From: Deltaproteobacteria bacterium
Lineage (GTDB): Bacteria; Desulfobacterota; Deferrimicrobia; Deferrimicrobiales; Deferrimicrobiaceae
Reading direction: 5' to 3'
Length of the DNA stretch: 9,761 nucleotides
NCBI GenBank assembly: GCA_025357175.1
Contig: JANXPS010000001.1
Location: 1 to 9,761, forward strand
Shown here: positions 1 to 5,737 of the stretch, in pieces
Numbering within the stretch: the stretch's first letter is position 1
Layout of the letters: each line of letters begins with the position of its first letter
Notes under the pieces: generated by a model
The model's database searches: none
Told to the model about the DNA's origin: nothing
The model's input: the letters and a program-made list of their open reading frames with translations, nothing else
Translations under genes and position numbers: made by a program

Positions 1-877
1 CGACGGCCGCGGCGACCTTCCACGGAAAGCCGGAAAAGTCGTAAAACGGGTAGAACACGGCGAGATCGGCCGGCCAGGCCAATTTCCCCAGGTAGGCGAC
101 ATACGCGACCGCGGCGGAGGCGGCGCGCTGGTGCAGGGGAAAATCCCGGAGGGTCAGCGTGAGCGCTTTTGCCCCGGATTGCGCGAAGACCGTAAGAGCG
201 CAGGATGCGGCCGAGAGCGCGAGAAGGGGGATTTTCTCCGACAATATCCGGTATAACGGGACCTTCCCCCGTCCCAGAGGCCATACGTCGAGCAGCATCA
301 TCAGGAACGGAAGGGTCACCGCCATCGGCTTGGACAGGATCGCCAGGGTGAACAGCAGGAAGACCGGGACGTACCGGGCGACACCGGGTGCGCGGACATA
401 CCGGAGATAAGCGCGGAGGGTCAGCAGCGAGAACAACGTGCAGAGGACATCCTTACGCTCGGCGACCCACGCGACCGATTCAACGTGCATCGGGTGGATC
501 GCGAACAGCGCCGCGATTAAGGCGCTGCGCCAAAAGGATGTCGTCATGGCATGGAGAAGCAGGAAGAGCAGGACGACGTTCCCCGCGTGCAGGAGAAGGC
601 TGGTCAGGTGGTGCCCGGACGGGGAGAGTCCGAACATCTCCACGTCGAGCATGTGTGAGAGCCACGCAACCGGATGGTAATTGCCCTCGTGGAATGTCGT
701 GAACGCCCAGGCGACGCCTTGAGCGGTGAAACCCGCCTGCACCTGCGCGTTTTCAGTGACATACCCGGGGTCGTCGATGCCGAGATACGGCGCGTCGAGG
801 ACCGGAAGAAAAACCATGATCGTCCCGGCCGCCAGCAGCAAGGCGACCAGGAGCGTGCGTCTCGACACGGGGAACAC
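1..877 (-). CDS. Multi-pass GT-C-type glycosyltransferase, O-mannosyltransferase/TPR-protein type, C-terminus missing
   Basis: About 292 codons are visible; the gene continues beyond base 1. Reading backward from GTG at 877-875 the protein begins with a basic stretch and a hydrophobic helix, then an IDDPGYVTEN segment with two acidic residues at about 35-36, as in the first extracytoplasmic loop of GT-C transferases. It continues with NYHPVAWLSHMLDVEMFG, GHHLTSLLLHAGN, ALFAIHPMHVESVAWVAERK and SKPMAVTLPFLMMLLDVWPL, separated by hydrophobic segments. These are the hallmark blocks of bacterial membrane glycosyltransferases that usually carry a C-terminal TPR array (relatives of TMTC/PMT proteins). 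They are expected to use a lipid-linked sugar donor on the periplasmic face. The TPR part would lie outside the window. The start is uncertain: an in-frame stop at 916-914 leaves GTG 877 or GTG 868 as the first candidates, and neither has a clear ribosome binding site. The gene begins 10 bases after the stop of the preceding small gene, so coupled expression is likely. Donor and acceptor are unknown. Confidence 0.85.
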   Translation of the reverse strand, partial: MFPVSRRTLLVALLLAAGTIMVFLPVLDAPYLGIDDPGYVTENAQVQAGFTAQGVAWAFTTFHEGNYHPVAWLSHMLDVEMFGLSPSGHHLTSLLLHAGNVVLLFLLLHAMTTSFWRSALIAALFAIHPMHVESVAWVAERKDVLCTLFSLLTLRAYLRYVRAPGVARYVPVFLLFTLAILSKPMAVTLPFLMMLLDVWPLGRGKVPLYRILSEKIPLLALSAASCALTVFAQSGAKALTLTLRDFPLHQRAASAAVAYVAYLGKLAWPADLAVFYPFYDFSGFPWKVAAAV

Positions 878-887
878 GAAGAAGGCG

Positions 888-1142
888 CTAAGGTTTTTTC
901 GCCGCGAGTTCTTTCAGGCAGTCCGGGTGATACCAGGCTCCCTTTTCCCGATTCCAGTACATGTCCTTCTTGAGCATGATGCCTTTGCACTTCAAGCAGG
1001 TGGCGTTCGGCCAGGCCTTCTCGCCGTCCTCCTCCGGAACCCATGCGCCGTAGGAGGAGCCCTCGAACTCGATGGGTTCCTTCTCTTTCCAGGATTCATC
1101 CTCGGAGAAGAACTCGTTCAACTTGTCCATGAAGCTGCTCAT
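888..1142 (-). CDS. Small hypothetical protein with a CxxC...HxxC metal-site pattern
   Basis: 84 residues, starting with ATG preceded by a strong ribosome binding site (GGAGG four bases upstream). The N-terminal half is acidic and polar (SEDESWKEKEPIEFEG). The C-terminal half carries Cys49-x2-Cys52 (ATCLKCKG) and His72-x2-Cys75 (WYHPDCLKEL), separated by 19 residues, a spacing that could hold one zinc ion in a LIM- or treble-clef-like fold. There is no signal peptide or membrane segment, so it is probably cytoplasmic. It lies between the decayed aminopropyltransferase-like gene and the glycosyltransferase, on the same strand. I do not recognise a named family; zinc binding is inferred only from the Cys/His spacing. 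The clean ribosome binding site and gene-like composition make it a credible real gene. Confidence 0.75.
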   Translation of the reverse strand: MSSFMDKLNEFFSEDESWKEKEPIEFEGSSYGAWVPEEDGEKAWPNATCLKCKGIMLKKDMYWNREKGAWYHPDCLKELAAKKP

Positions 1143-1202
1143 CGTGCCTCCTTGGCGGGCCGTGAAATATTGCGTCGGTGTTACCCGATCGTCCCTACTT
1201 TA

Positions 1203-2650
1203 TCAGCTCTGCCCGGAATCCAGCGTTCCGGCCATGAGCATCGCCAGCAGATACGCCGCAGCGCCGCAGGCCAGCGTGGTGTTCAGCCCGAAACAGATGG
1301 CGATGACCATGGCCGCGACGGAGCCCGTAACGCTTGCGGATGCGTTCAGCGTCCATGCCCATTCTACTGCCTCCGGGCTTGTCCCGGCCAGCGCCTGCAA
1401 CCCTGCTGGAAACGGAATTCCCATGAGGAACCCCGGGGGCACGAGCAGTGCTGTGCAGATCGCCAGCTTTGCGATGGAATCGATTCCGACGAGCGACGAA
1501 AGAAGTCGCGGGAGCAGCGGCACGTAAACGGCGAGGATCGCCGCGATCGCCAAAAGCTGCAACCGTCCGGGTGCGGACGCCGTTTTCCGCCGCCCGGCTG
1601 TCCGGGTAGATAGAGGGGCATGAGCCCCGGCCGTTCGCCAAGGAACCTCGCGGTGAGCGATTTTTCGTCCGCCGTGAATGACTCCCTTTTTGCGAGCACC
1701 AGGACGGTCCGCCCGCCGGTGCCTAGGGGGCCGTCGGCGACCACCATGAAGTTGTCTGCGGGGCTGGGCACCCCGAGCCGTTTCAGCGCCTCCATGGCGA
1801 CCGAGACGACGCGCAGCGCTTCGCGGGGCCGCTCGAATTCCCAGCGTGTGATGGCGACCATTCCGTCCGGCTTCAGGTGCTGGAAATATTCCGTGAACGC
1901 CTCGACCGTGTACAGGTTGTTTTCGCTCAGGGCGAATGCGCCCGCCGAGGTGGCGGCCCAGGTGCCCACGAGGGTCATCTGCAGGACATCGTAGCGGTGG
2001 CGGGCGCTCCGGATGAACGAGCGTCCGTCCCCCACGTGGAGGTCGACCTCGGGAATTTCGTAGTGCCGGTGGGTGAAATCGGCGTACCGGCCGCGCATGA
2101 TGTCGTTCGCGATGATCGAATTGATCTCGATCGCGGAGACCTTTCGGCTTCCGGACGCAACGGCCCGGTAGACGTCCATGCCTCCCACTGGGAGATCGCA
2201 TTCCAGCGGGATTACTCGATCGAGGCGGGATCCCGATAGATTCCCTTGGCGTAGACGAGCTCCGTCAGCGGGTGAAACAGGTTGACCGCGACGAGGATCG
2301 CTCCGGCGGCGGCGAGTCCCAGGCCTGCCAGCCGTTGTGCCCGGTTTATCGCGAGTGCCGCCGCCGCCATCGCCATCGCGGTTCCGGGCGAACGCCACGG
2401 GAAACAGGAGGCCGGCCATGAAGAACGGGACGGCGGCGGAAAGATAGATGAACGTAAGCGCCAGGAAATTGGCGACGCTCGGCTCGAGGCGGACCGGGGT
2501 CCGCAGGACGATCTCGAGAACGGCCGCGATGGAGACCGACGAGGATGCTCTCGGAAGACGTGCCGGAAGAGGAAACTGTTCCTGAATGTGGGGGGGCAAC
2601 GAAGATCCAACTCGTCTCCCGAAAAATGGACACACCAGTATTGATTAGCA
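1203..2650 (-). pseudogene. Decayed membrane-bound spermidine-synthase-like protein
   Basis: Recognisable blocks of one long protein lie in three minus-strand frames. In order they are: a membrane helix region with FIYLSAAVPFFMAGLLFPVA (about 2400-2470); then, in another frame, INRAQRLAGLGLAAAG through AKGIYRDPASIE ending at TAA 2214-2212; the remnant SRWNAIS just past that stop; then, in the first frame, VGGMDVYRAV, KVSAIEINSIIANDIM, GRSFI and GTWAATSAGAFALSENNLYT; finally, in a third frame, a membrane tail with FLMGIPFPAGLQAL and EWAWTLNASASVTGSV, ending at TGA 1205-1203. The order matches bacterial membrane proteins with a spermidine-synthase-like (SAM-binding Rossmann) domain flanked by helices, usually about 700-800 residues. 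About half is missing: N-terminal helices, the segment around 2380, the stretch before the glycine-rich SAM motif, and the part before the C-terminal helices. Multiple independent lesions argue for true decay rather than one sequencing error. The 5' boundary is approximate. Confidence 0.8.
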
Positions 2651-2698
2651 CGCCGGGAGGGCGCAGTCCTACGATTCCGTTCGCCGACCCTTTCCGGG

Positions 2699-3559
2699 TT
2701 ATTTCGGGGCCGCAGGCAGATCGAGGCCGAGGTTCCGGGCCACGGTGCCGTTGGTGTGCAACTGCACCGTGCGCGCATCGAGCTCGGCGGGGCGGTAGCC
2801 CTGTATGCCCAGGAGCGAACCGGCCAGTTCGGCCGCCTGGCGCCCCAGGTCTACCCGGTCGACGTCGAGCGAGATGGCGGCGCCCTTTGCCAGGTACTGC
2901 TCGCTGAAAGTCACGATCGGCACCTTCTGCCGGAGGGAAAAGAGGAACCAGCCTTCCAGCGTCTCGGTGGTCACAGCTGTCGTATCGGGGAGCATCCAGA
3001 GGGCATCCACGGCCCCCTTCATCTGCTCGAGCCGGTCGAGCGTTTCGGGCGGGTTACGGACCTCGCGGACGACCAGTTCGATTCCCATATGCTTCGCGGC
3101 CTGCCGGGCGCGCTGCAGGTAGTGGCCGGTGCGGGCCGGGTCGTGGATCACGCCCACACGTTTGGCACCCAGCTTCCGGCACAATTCGAGGTAGCGTTCC
3201 GGCGCCGGGAGCACGCCGATCCCGCTGACGGAACCGGAAGGCCCCTTCGACAGGTTCATGCTCAGCGCAAGCAGTCCCACCACCGGCACATGGGCGACTT
3301 TCCGGCTGGCGGCGAGCGCCGCGTCGCCGATGGCCAGGACCAGTCGCGGCTGTTCTTCCTTGACTATCCTAACCACATCGACGTCGCCGTAGTCGGAAAG
3401 GACGATCGTCTGGGTCGACCCCTTGTAGGCGGTCTTGAAGCCGCCCAGCGATTGCTCGTAGGCGGCGCTGCGGCCCGACTGGACGATGAGGACGTCCGCG
3501 GCCCGGGCTGGGAGCGCGCCCATAAGGACGAGCGGTATGACGAATCGCCGCGCGCGCAT
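2699..3559 (-). CDS. ABC-type periplasmic substrate-binding protein (ABC_sub_bind type)
   Basis: 286 residues. The start is ATG 3559-3557, with an AGGTGG ribosome binding site eight bases upstream inside the end of the receptor gene. A longer open frame upstream only shadows the receptor. Residues 1-20 are a signal peptide (MRARRFVIPLVLMGALPARA), so the product should be periplasmic. The mature part has a two-lobed binding-protein layout: ADVLIVQSGRSAAYEQ, repeated strand-helix units, LVLAIGDAALAASRKVAHVP, GSVSGIGVLPAPERYLEL, GAKRVGVIHDPARTGHYL, DALWMLPDTTAVT and VPIVTFSEQYLAKGAAISLD, typical of the family that binds small organic ligands. Its start overlaps the receptor stop by one base (TGATG), which implies translational coupling and a shared task: the receptor would bring a ligand across the outer membrane and this protein would catch it. 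No permease or ATPase is next to it, so it may serve a remote transporter or act as a sensor partner. The ligand is unknown. Confidence 0.88.
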   Translation of the reverse strand: MRARRFVIPLVLMGALPARAADVLIVQSGRSAAYEQSLGGFKTAYKGSTQTIVLSDYGDVDVVRIVKEEQPRLVLAIGDAALAASRKVAHVPVVGLLALSMNLSKGPSGSVSGIGVLPAPERYLELCRKLGAKRVGVIHDPARTGHYLQRARQAAKHMGIELVVREVRNPPETLDRLEQMKGAVDALWMLPDTTAVTTETLEGWFLFSLRQKVPIVTFSEQYLAKGAAISLDVDRVDLGRQAAELAGSLLGIQGYRPAELDARTVQLHTNGTVARNLGLDLPAAPK

Positions 3560-5421
3560 CAGAATCGCCACCTGACGCCGCCCTCGAACCAGCGGGGCGT
3601 GTTCGCGTACAGGTCGTCGAATACGGTCTGGACGTTCGAGAAGAGATTGCGGCCTGAACCGAACAGCTCGGGTGAAAGCTCGTCCTGCGGCCGCACCTTC
3701 CAGGACAGATGGAGATCCCAGACCGTCCCCTTGCCATGCGCCGGGTAGCCTGCATCCGCGTTCCAGTCGATGTAGTTGCCGGTCAGTGCTCCCCGGAGGC
3801 CGAGGCCGGCGTGGTCGTAGAGAATCCCGACCTTGACCAGCTGCGACGGGACGCTCTGGTCGCTGTTGGTCCTGAGGCGGTCCCCGGTGTCGGCATCCGT
3901 CACGCACGTGAAGGTGTAGCCGCCGGTGAGCGACAACCCGTACATCGGCACGGTGCGCCCTTCGAGTTCGAAACCCTGCCGGTTCTGGTTTGTCAGCAGG
4001 TCGTTGCTGGCCGATTCGATTCTCCGCATCCGGTTGTGGAAGAAGGTTCCCTTGACCCAGAGGAAGGGGATCTCCGACGACTCGACGCCCGCCTGGAAGG
4101 TGGTGACCGTGGGCAGGTCGCGCTGGAGGATGGCGTACGGCAGGCCGAACCCGCGGGAGCCGTAGGCCCGCAACAGCGTCTTCTCGGTCGCCTGCAGGGT
4201 GGCGCCCATCGTATAGCTCGCGTGATTGCCCGAGATGCCGGTGCGGTCGACCCGGAGGCCGGGAAGCACGGTAACGGGGCCGAGGGAGAGCGTCCAGTTT
4301 GCGTAGGCCGCTCCCCGGTCCCAGCTCCGGTCGAAGAAACTAGCGTTCCCGGGGGCGATCTCGTCGGACCGGGATTCCTGGTGCCCATACTCCACCCCGG
4401 TCACCAGATTCTGACGGCTGTCCCCCCACGAAAGACGGGCGTCGGCTCCCCGTCCGGATTCGCGCCCCAGAGTATGGATGGACGGGATGTTGACGCCGTC
4501 GTTCCGGTCGTTGAGCATCGTCGTGCTTCTTCGCCCGAGGGCATATCCATCGAGGTCGAGGGTGAGGCGGGCGGCGAGCGGACGCCTGTACTTCAAATAA
4601 CCCTGGTTAAGCCACCGTGCGTCGTCGTCGTGGACCGGCCCGCCGTATACGAGCCCTTCTTCAATCCCGCGGTGGGTGCCGAGGGTGGAAAAAGCGGCCG
4701 TGAGCGTTCCGCCGGCGGGGTCCAGCCAGGCGCCCTTGCCCTCGAAGTGGGTGAGTCCGACGCCGTTGTTGGGCCGTAGGCCGTCCGAGTTGATGTAGCC
4801 GCCGGTGAGGTAGTATCCGACCTGGCCCCTGGCTCCGCTCAGCTCGAGGCGGCTGTCGGAGGTGGCCCGCTTGCCGATCGATCCGGATACGGTACCGCCG
4901 AGCGGGCGGTCCCAGGCCGGCGCCTTGGTGACGATGTTGATCACGCCGCCGGGTGCCGGGCCCCAGGCGGCCGAGGAGGCGCCCTTGACGATCTCGATCC
5001 GCTCGATCTGCTGCACAGCAATCAGCCCCGGTTCGGCCATGTTCTGCGCGAAATCGTTCTGGCGGACGCCGTCGATCAGGACGAGGACGGTGGTATTCAG
5101 CGCCCCCTGGATGTTGAAGAAAGTGAAGGTGCCCGGCGTGCGCTGGTAGTCGAGCTGGATGCCGGGAATCGTCTGGAGCACGTCGGCCAGCGTGTGGGCA
5201 TTGAGCCGGGCGATCTCGTCGGCGGTGATGACCGTGACGTTTTCGGCGATTTTCGAGGCGGGACGGGGGGAACGGAGGCCGGCGGAAGAAGACGCTTCGG
5301 GCGATCCGTCGGCCAGCCCCAGTTCCGTCAGGGAGGAATCCGCGGCAAAGCTAGACCCGGCGCCGCAGAGCCGGCAGGCCAGCAGCGTCAGGATCAGGAA
5401 TTGGAAAACCCTGCGTTTCAG
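3559..5421 (-). CDS. TonB-dependent outer-membrane receptor
   Basis: About 620 residues if read from CTG 5421-5419, a normal length for BtuB/Cir-type receptors. The N-terminus (LKRRVFQFLILTLLACRLCG) is a basic-hydrophobic signal sequence, cleaved perhaps at SSFA-AD. The linker SLTELGLADGS resembles the LTELSLEDL segment of many deltaproteobacterial receptors. The plug domain covers about residues 58-170, with ENVTVITADEIARLNAHTLAD, VLQTIPGI, TVLVLIDGVRQNDF, IERIEIVKGASSAAWGPAPG and GVINIVTKAP. The rest is a beta-barrel with alternating patterns, ending in the outer-membrane-type terminal phenylalanine (VRWRF). An in-frame TGA at 5433-5431 limits the upstream extension. No ATG, GTG or TTG occurs between that stop and the signal sequence, so CTG with GAGGGG five bases upstream is the best start; GTG 5181 would remove the signal and half the plug. 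It is first in a two-gene unit with the substrate-binding protein and divergent from the peptide gene. The ligand (siderophore, cobalamin, peptide or other) cannot be told. Confidence 0.93.
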   Translation of the reverse strand: MKRRVFQFLILTLLACRLCGAGSSFAADSSLTELGLADGSPEASSSAGLRSPRPASKIAENVTVITADEIARLNAHTLADVLQTIPGIQLDYQRTPGTFTFFNIQGALNTTVLVLIDGVRQNDFAQNMAEPGLIAVQQIERIEIVKGASSAAWGPAPGGVINIVTKAPAWDRPLGGTVSGSIGKRATSDSRLELSGARGQVGYYLTGGYINSDGLRPNNGVGLTHFEGKGAWLDPAGGTLTAAFSTLGTHRGIEEGLVYGGPVHDDDARWLNQGYLKYRRPLAARLTLDLDGYALGRRSTTMLNDRNDGVNIPSIHTLGRESGRGADARLSWGDSRQNLVTGVEYGHQESRSDEIAPGNASFFDRSWDRGAAYANWTLSLGPVTVLPGLRVDRTGISGNHASYTMGATLQATEKTLLRAYGSRGFGLPYAILQRDLPTVTTFQAGVESSEIPFLWVKGTFFHNRMRRIESASNDLLTNQNRQGFELEGRTVPMYGLSLTGGYTFTCVTDADTGDRLRTNSDQSVPSQLVKVGILYDHAGLGLRGALTGNYIDWNADAGYPAHGKGTVWDLHLSWKVRPQDELSPELFGSGRNLFSNVQTVFDDLYANTPRWFEGGVRWRF

Positions 5422-5426
5422 AAATT

Positions 5427-5432
5427 CCCCTC
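5427..5432 (-). promoter_or_regulatory. Ribosome binding site supporting a CTG start of the receptor
   Basis: On the minus strand GAGGGG lies five bases before CTG 5421-5419. It is the only Shine-Dalgarno-like element placed to start a protein that keeps the signal peptide. It directly follows an in-frame TGA, which rules out starts further upstream. Confidence 0.55.
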
Positions 5433-5436
5433 AAGA

Positions 5437-5449
5437 ACAATGCTATTGT
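5437..5449. promoter_or_regulatory. Short palindrome ACAAT-GCT-ATTGT in the divergent intergenic region
   Basis: A perfect 5-3-5 inverted repeat directly upstream of the receptor's ribosome binding site and within the 123-base gap between the receptor and peptide genes. It could be part of an operator or lie in the receptor leader mRNA. It is short, and chance occurrence is possible. Confidence 0.3.
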
Positions 5450-5489
5450 CGCCGATGAGTACTATAGGGACGCATGCGGGCCGGAACAA

Positions 5490-5505
5490 CTGTTACCGAT
5501 AACAG
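5490..5505. promoter_or_regulatory. Operator-like palindrome CTGTTA-CCGA-TAACAG
   Basis: A perfect 6-4-6 inverted repeat 39 bases before the precursor peptide start codon and about 70 bases upstream of the receptor start. Its TGTTA-N4-TAACA core looks like a binding site of a dimeric repressor; LacI/GntR-type gluconate operators (TGTTACC-GGTAACA) have a similar core. It could control the peptide gene, the receptor, or both. As RNA it could also form a small leader hairpin. No regulator gene lies in the window, so the binding partner is unknown. Confidence 0.5.
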
Positions 5506-5530
5506 AATGGGCAGCGATCGTCCAGTCGAA

Positions 5531-5536
5531 AGGAGG
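5531..5536 (+). promoter_or_regulatory. Strong ribosome binding site of the precursor peptide
   Basis: A complete AGGAGG lies eight bases before ATG 5545. This near-consensus site is the best in the window and is the main non-coding argument that the short 42-codon frame is a real, well-translated gene. Confidence 0.85.
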
Positions 5537-5544
5537 GAAAACCG

Positions 5545-5673
5545 ATGGAAAAAGAAACGCAAGGGCAGGAAGTCGAGGTTGCGCAGGATCTGGAAGTGCT
5601 TGAGGAAGGGCAGGCCGGGACGGAGGATTTGATGGCTTGTTGCAAAGCCGGCACGGGGAGCGCACGCGTCTGA
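5545..5673 (+). CDS. Putative RiPP precursor peptide, geopeptide-like
   Basis: A 42-codon gene beginning MEKETQGQEVE and ending DLMACCKAGTGSARV. Residues 1-28 are rich in Glu and Gln with hydrophobic spacing (EVAQDLEVLEEG), like a helical leader that a maturase binds. The C-terminal end changes character: a Cys-Cys pair at 32-33, then Lys, Gly, Thr, Gly, Ser and a basic end, which would be the modified core. There is no signal peptide. The start has a perfect AGGAGG. Ten bases after the stop comes the first possible (TTG) start of the radical SAM/SPASM gene, and 64 bases after it the preferred GTG. Small acidic peptides with a near-terminal Cys motif next to a SPASM radical SAM enzyme are the standard layout of such systems. 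From memory it resembles the 'geopeptide' group of Geobacter relatives, but I could not compare sequences. Likely core targets are Cys32/Cys33 or residues near them; the chemistry is not known. Confidence 0.78.
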   Translation: MEKETQGQEVEVAQDLEVLEEGQAGTEDLMACCKAGTGSARV

Positions 5674-5690
5674 AGAACGCAATTTGAACC

Positions 5691-5721
5691 GTCCGGGGGG
5701 AACAGTCGCGGCCCCCCGGGC
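5691..5721 (+). terminator. Strong inverted repeat between precursor and maturase genes
   Basis: CCGGGGGG (5693-5700) and CCCCCCGG (5712-5719) pair perfectly across an 11-base loop; a G-T wobble and one more G-C pair extend the stem to ten. No T-run follows, so it is not a classic terminator. It may partly stop transcription, protect the upstream peptide mRNA from 3' decay, or limit translation of the maturase, whose ribosome binding site begins six bases after the stem. This would give more peptide than enzyme. Confidence 0.55.
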
Positions 5722-5726
5722 TTTCC

Positions 5727-5730
5727 GGAG
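5727..5730 (+). promoter_or_regulatory. Ribosome binding site that favours GTG 5738 as maturase start
   Basis: GGAG lies seven bases before GTG 5738, an ideal distance. The earlier in-frame TTG at 5684 has no good ribosome binding site, and starting there would place the inverted repeat inside the coding region. Confidence 0.6.
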
Positions 5731-5737
5731 TTTCGCC

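Noticed and set aside
726..1613. 295-codon plus-strand open frame across the left genes
   Set aside because: It crosses a clear minus-strand gene, an intergenic gap and a pseudogene without any recognisable motif.
2570..2650. Sequence reading TGGTGTGTCCATTTTT on the minus strand at the broken 5' edge of the pseudogene, suspected as an insertion-sequence end
   Set aside because: No matching inverted partner, target duplication or transposase remnant was found.
2756..4779. Long plus-strand open frames (2756-3748, 3709-4779) over the receptor and binding-protein genes
   Set aside because: Low-information Gly/Arg/Val-rich translations opposite clear signal-peptide, plug and barrel coding; no ribosome binding sites.
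5375..5421. Lipobox-like LLAC in the receptor signal sequence, suggesting a lipoprotein
   Set aside because: The plug and barrel domains make an integral outer-membrane receptor far more likely, and a normal signal peptidase site (SSFA-AD) follows.
5460..5465. TACTAT as a -10 box for the peptide gene
   Set aside because: Four of six consensus bases and no -35 hexamer at 16-18 bases upstream; not strong enough to list as a promoter.
5461..5470. ACTATAGGGA, matching the 3' half of a T7 RNA polymerase promoter
   Set aside because: Only ten bases match and the upstream recognition half is absent; no phage genes nearby. Likely chance.
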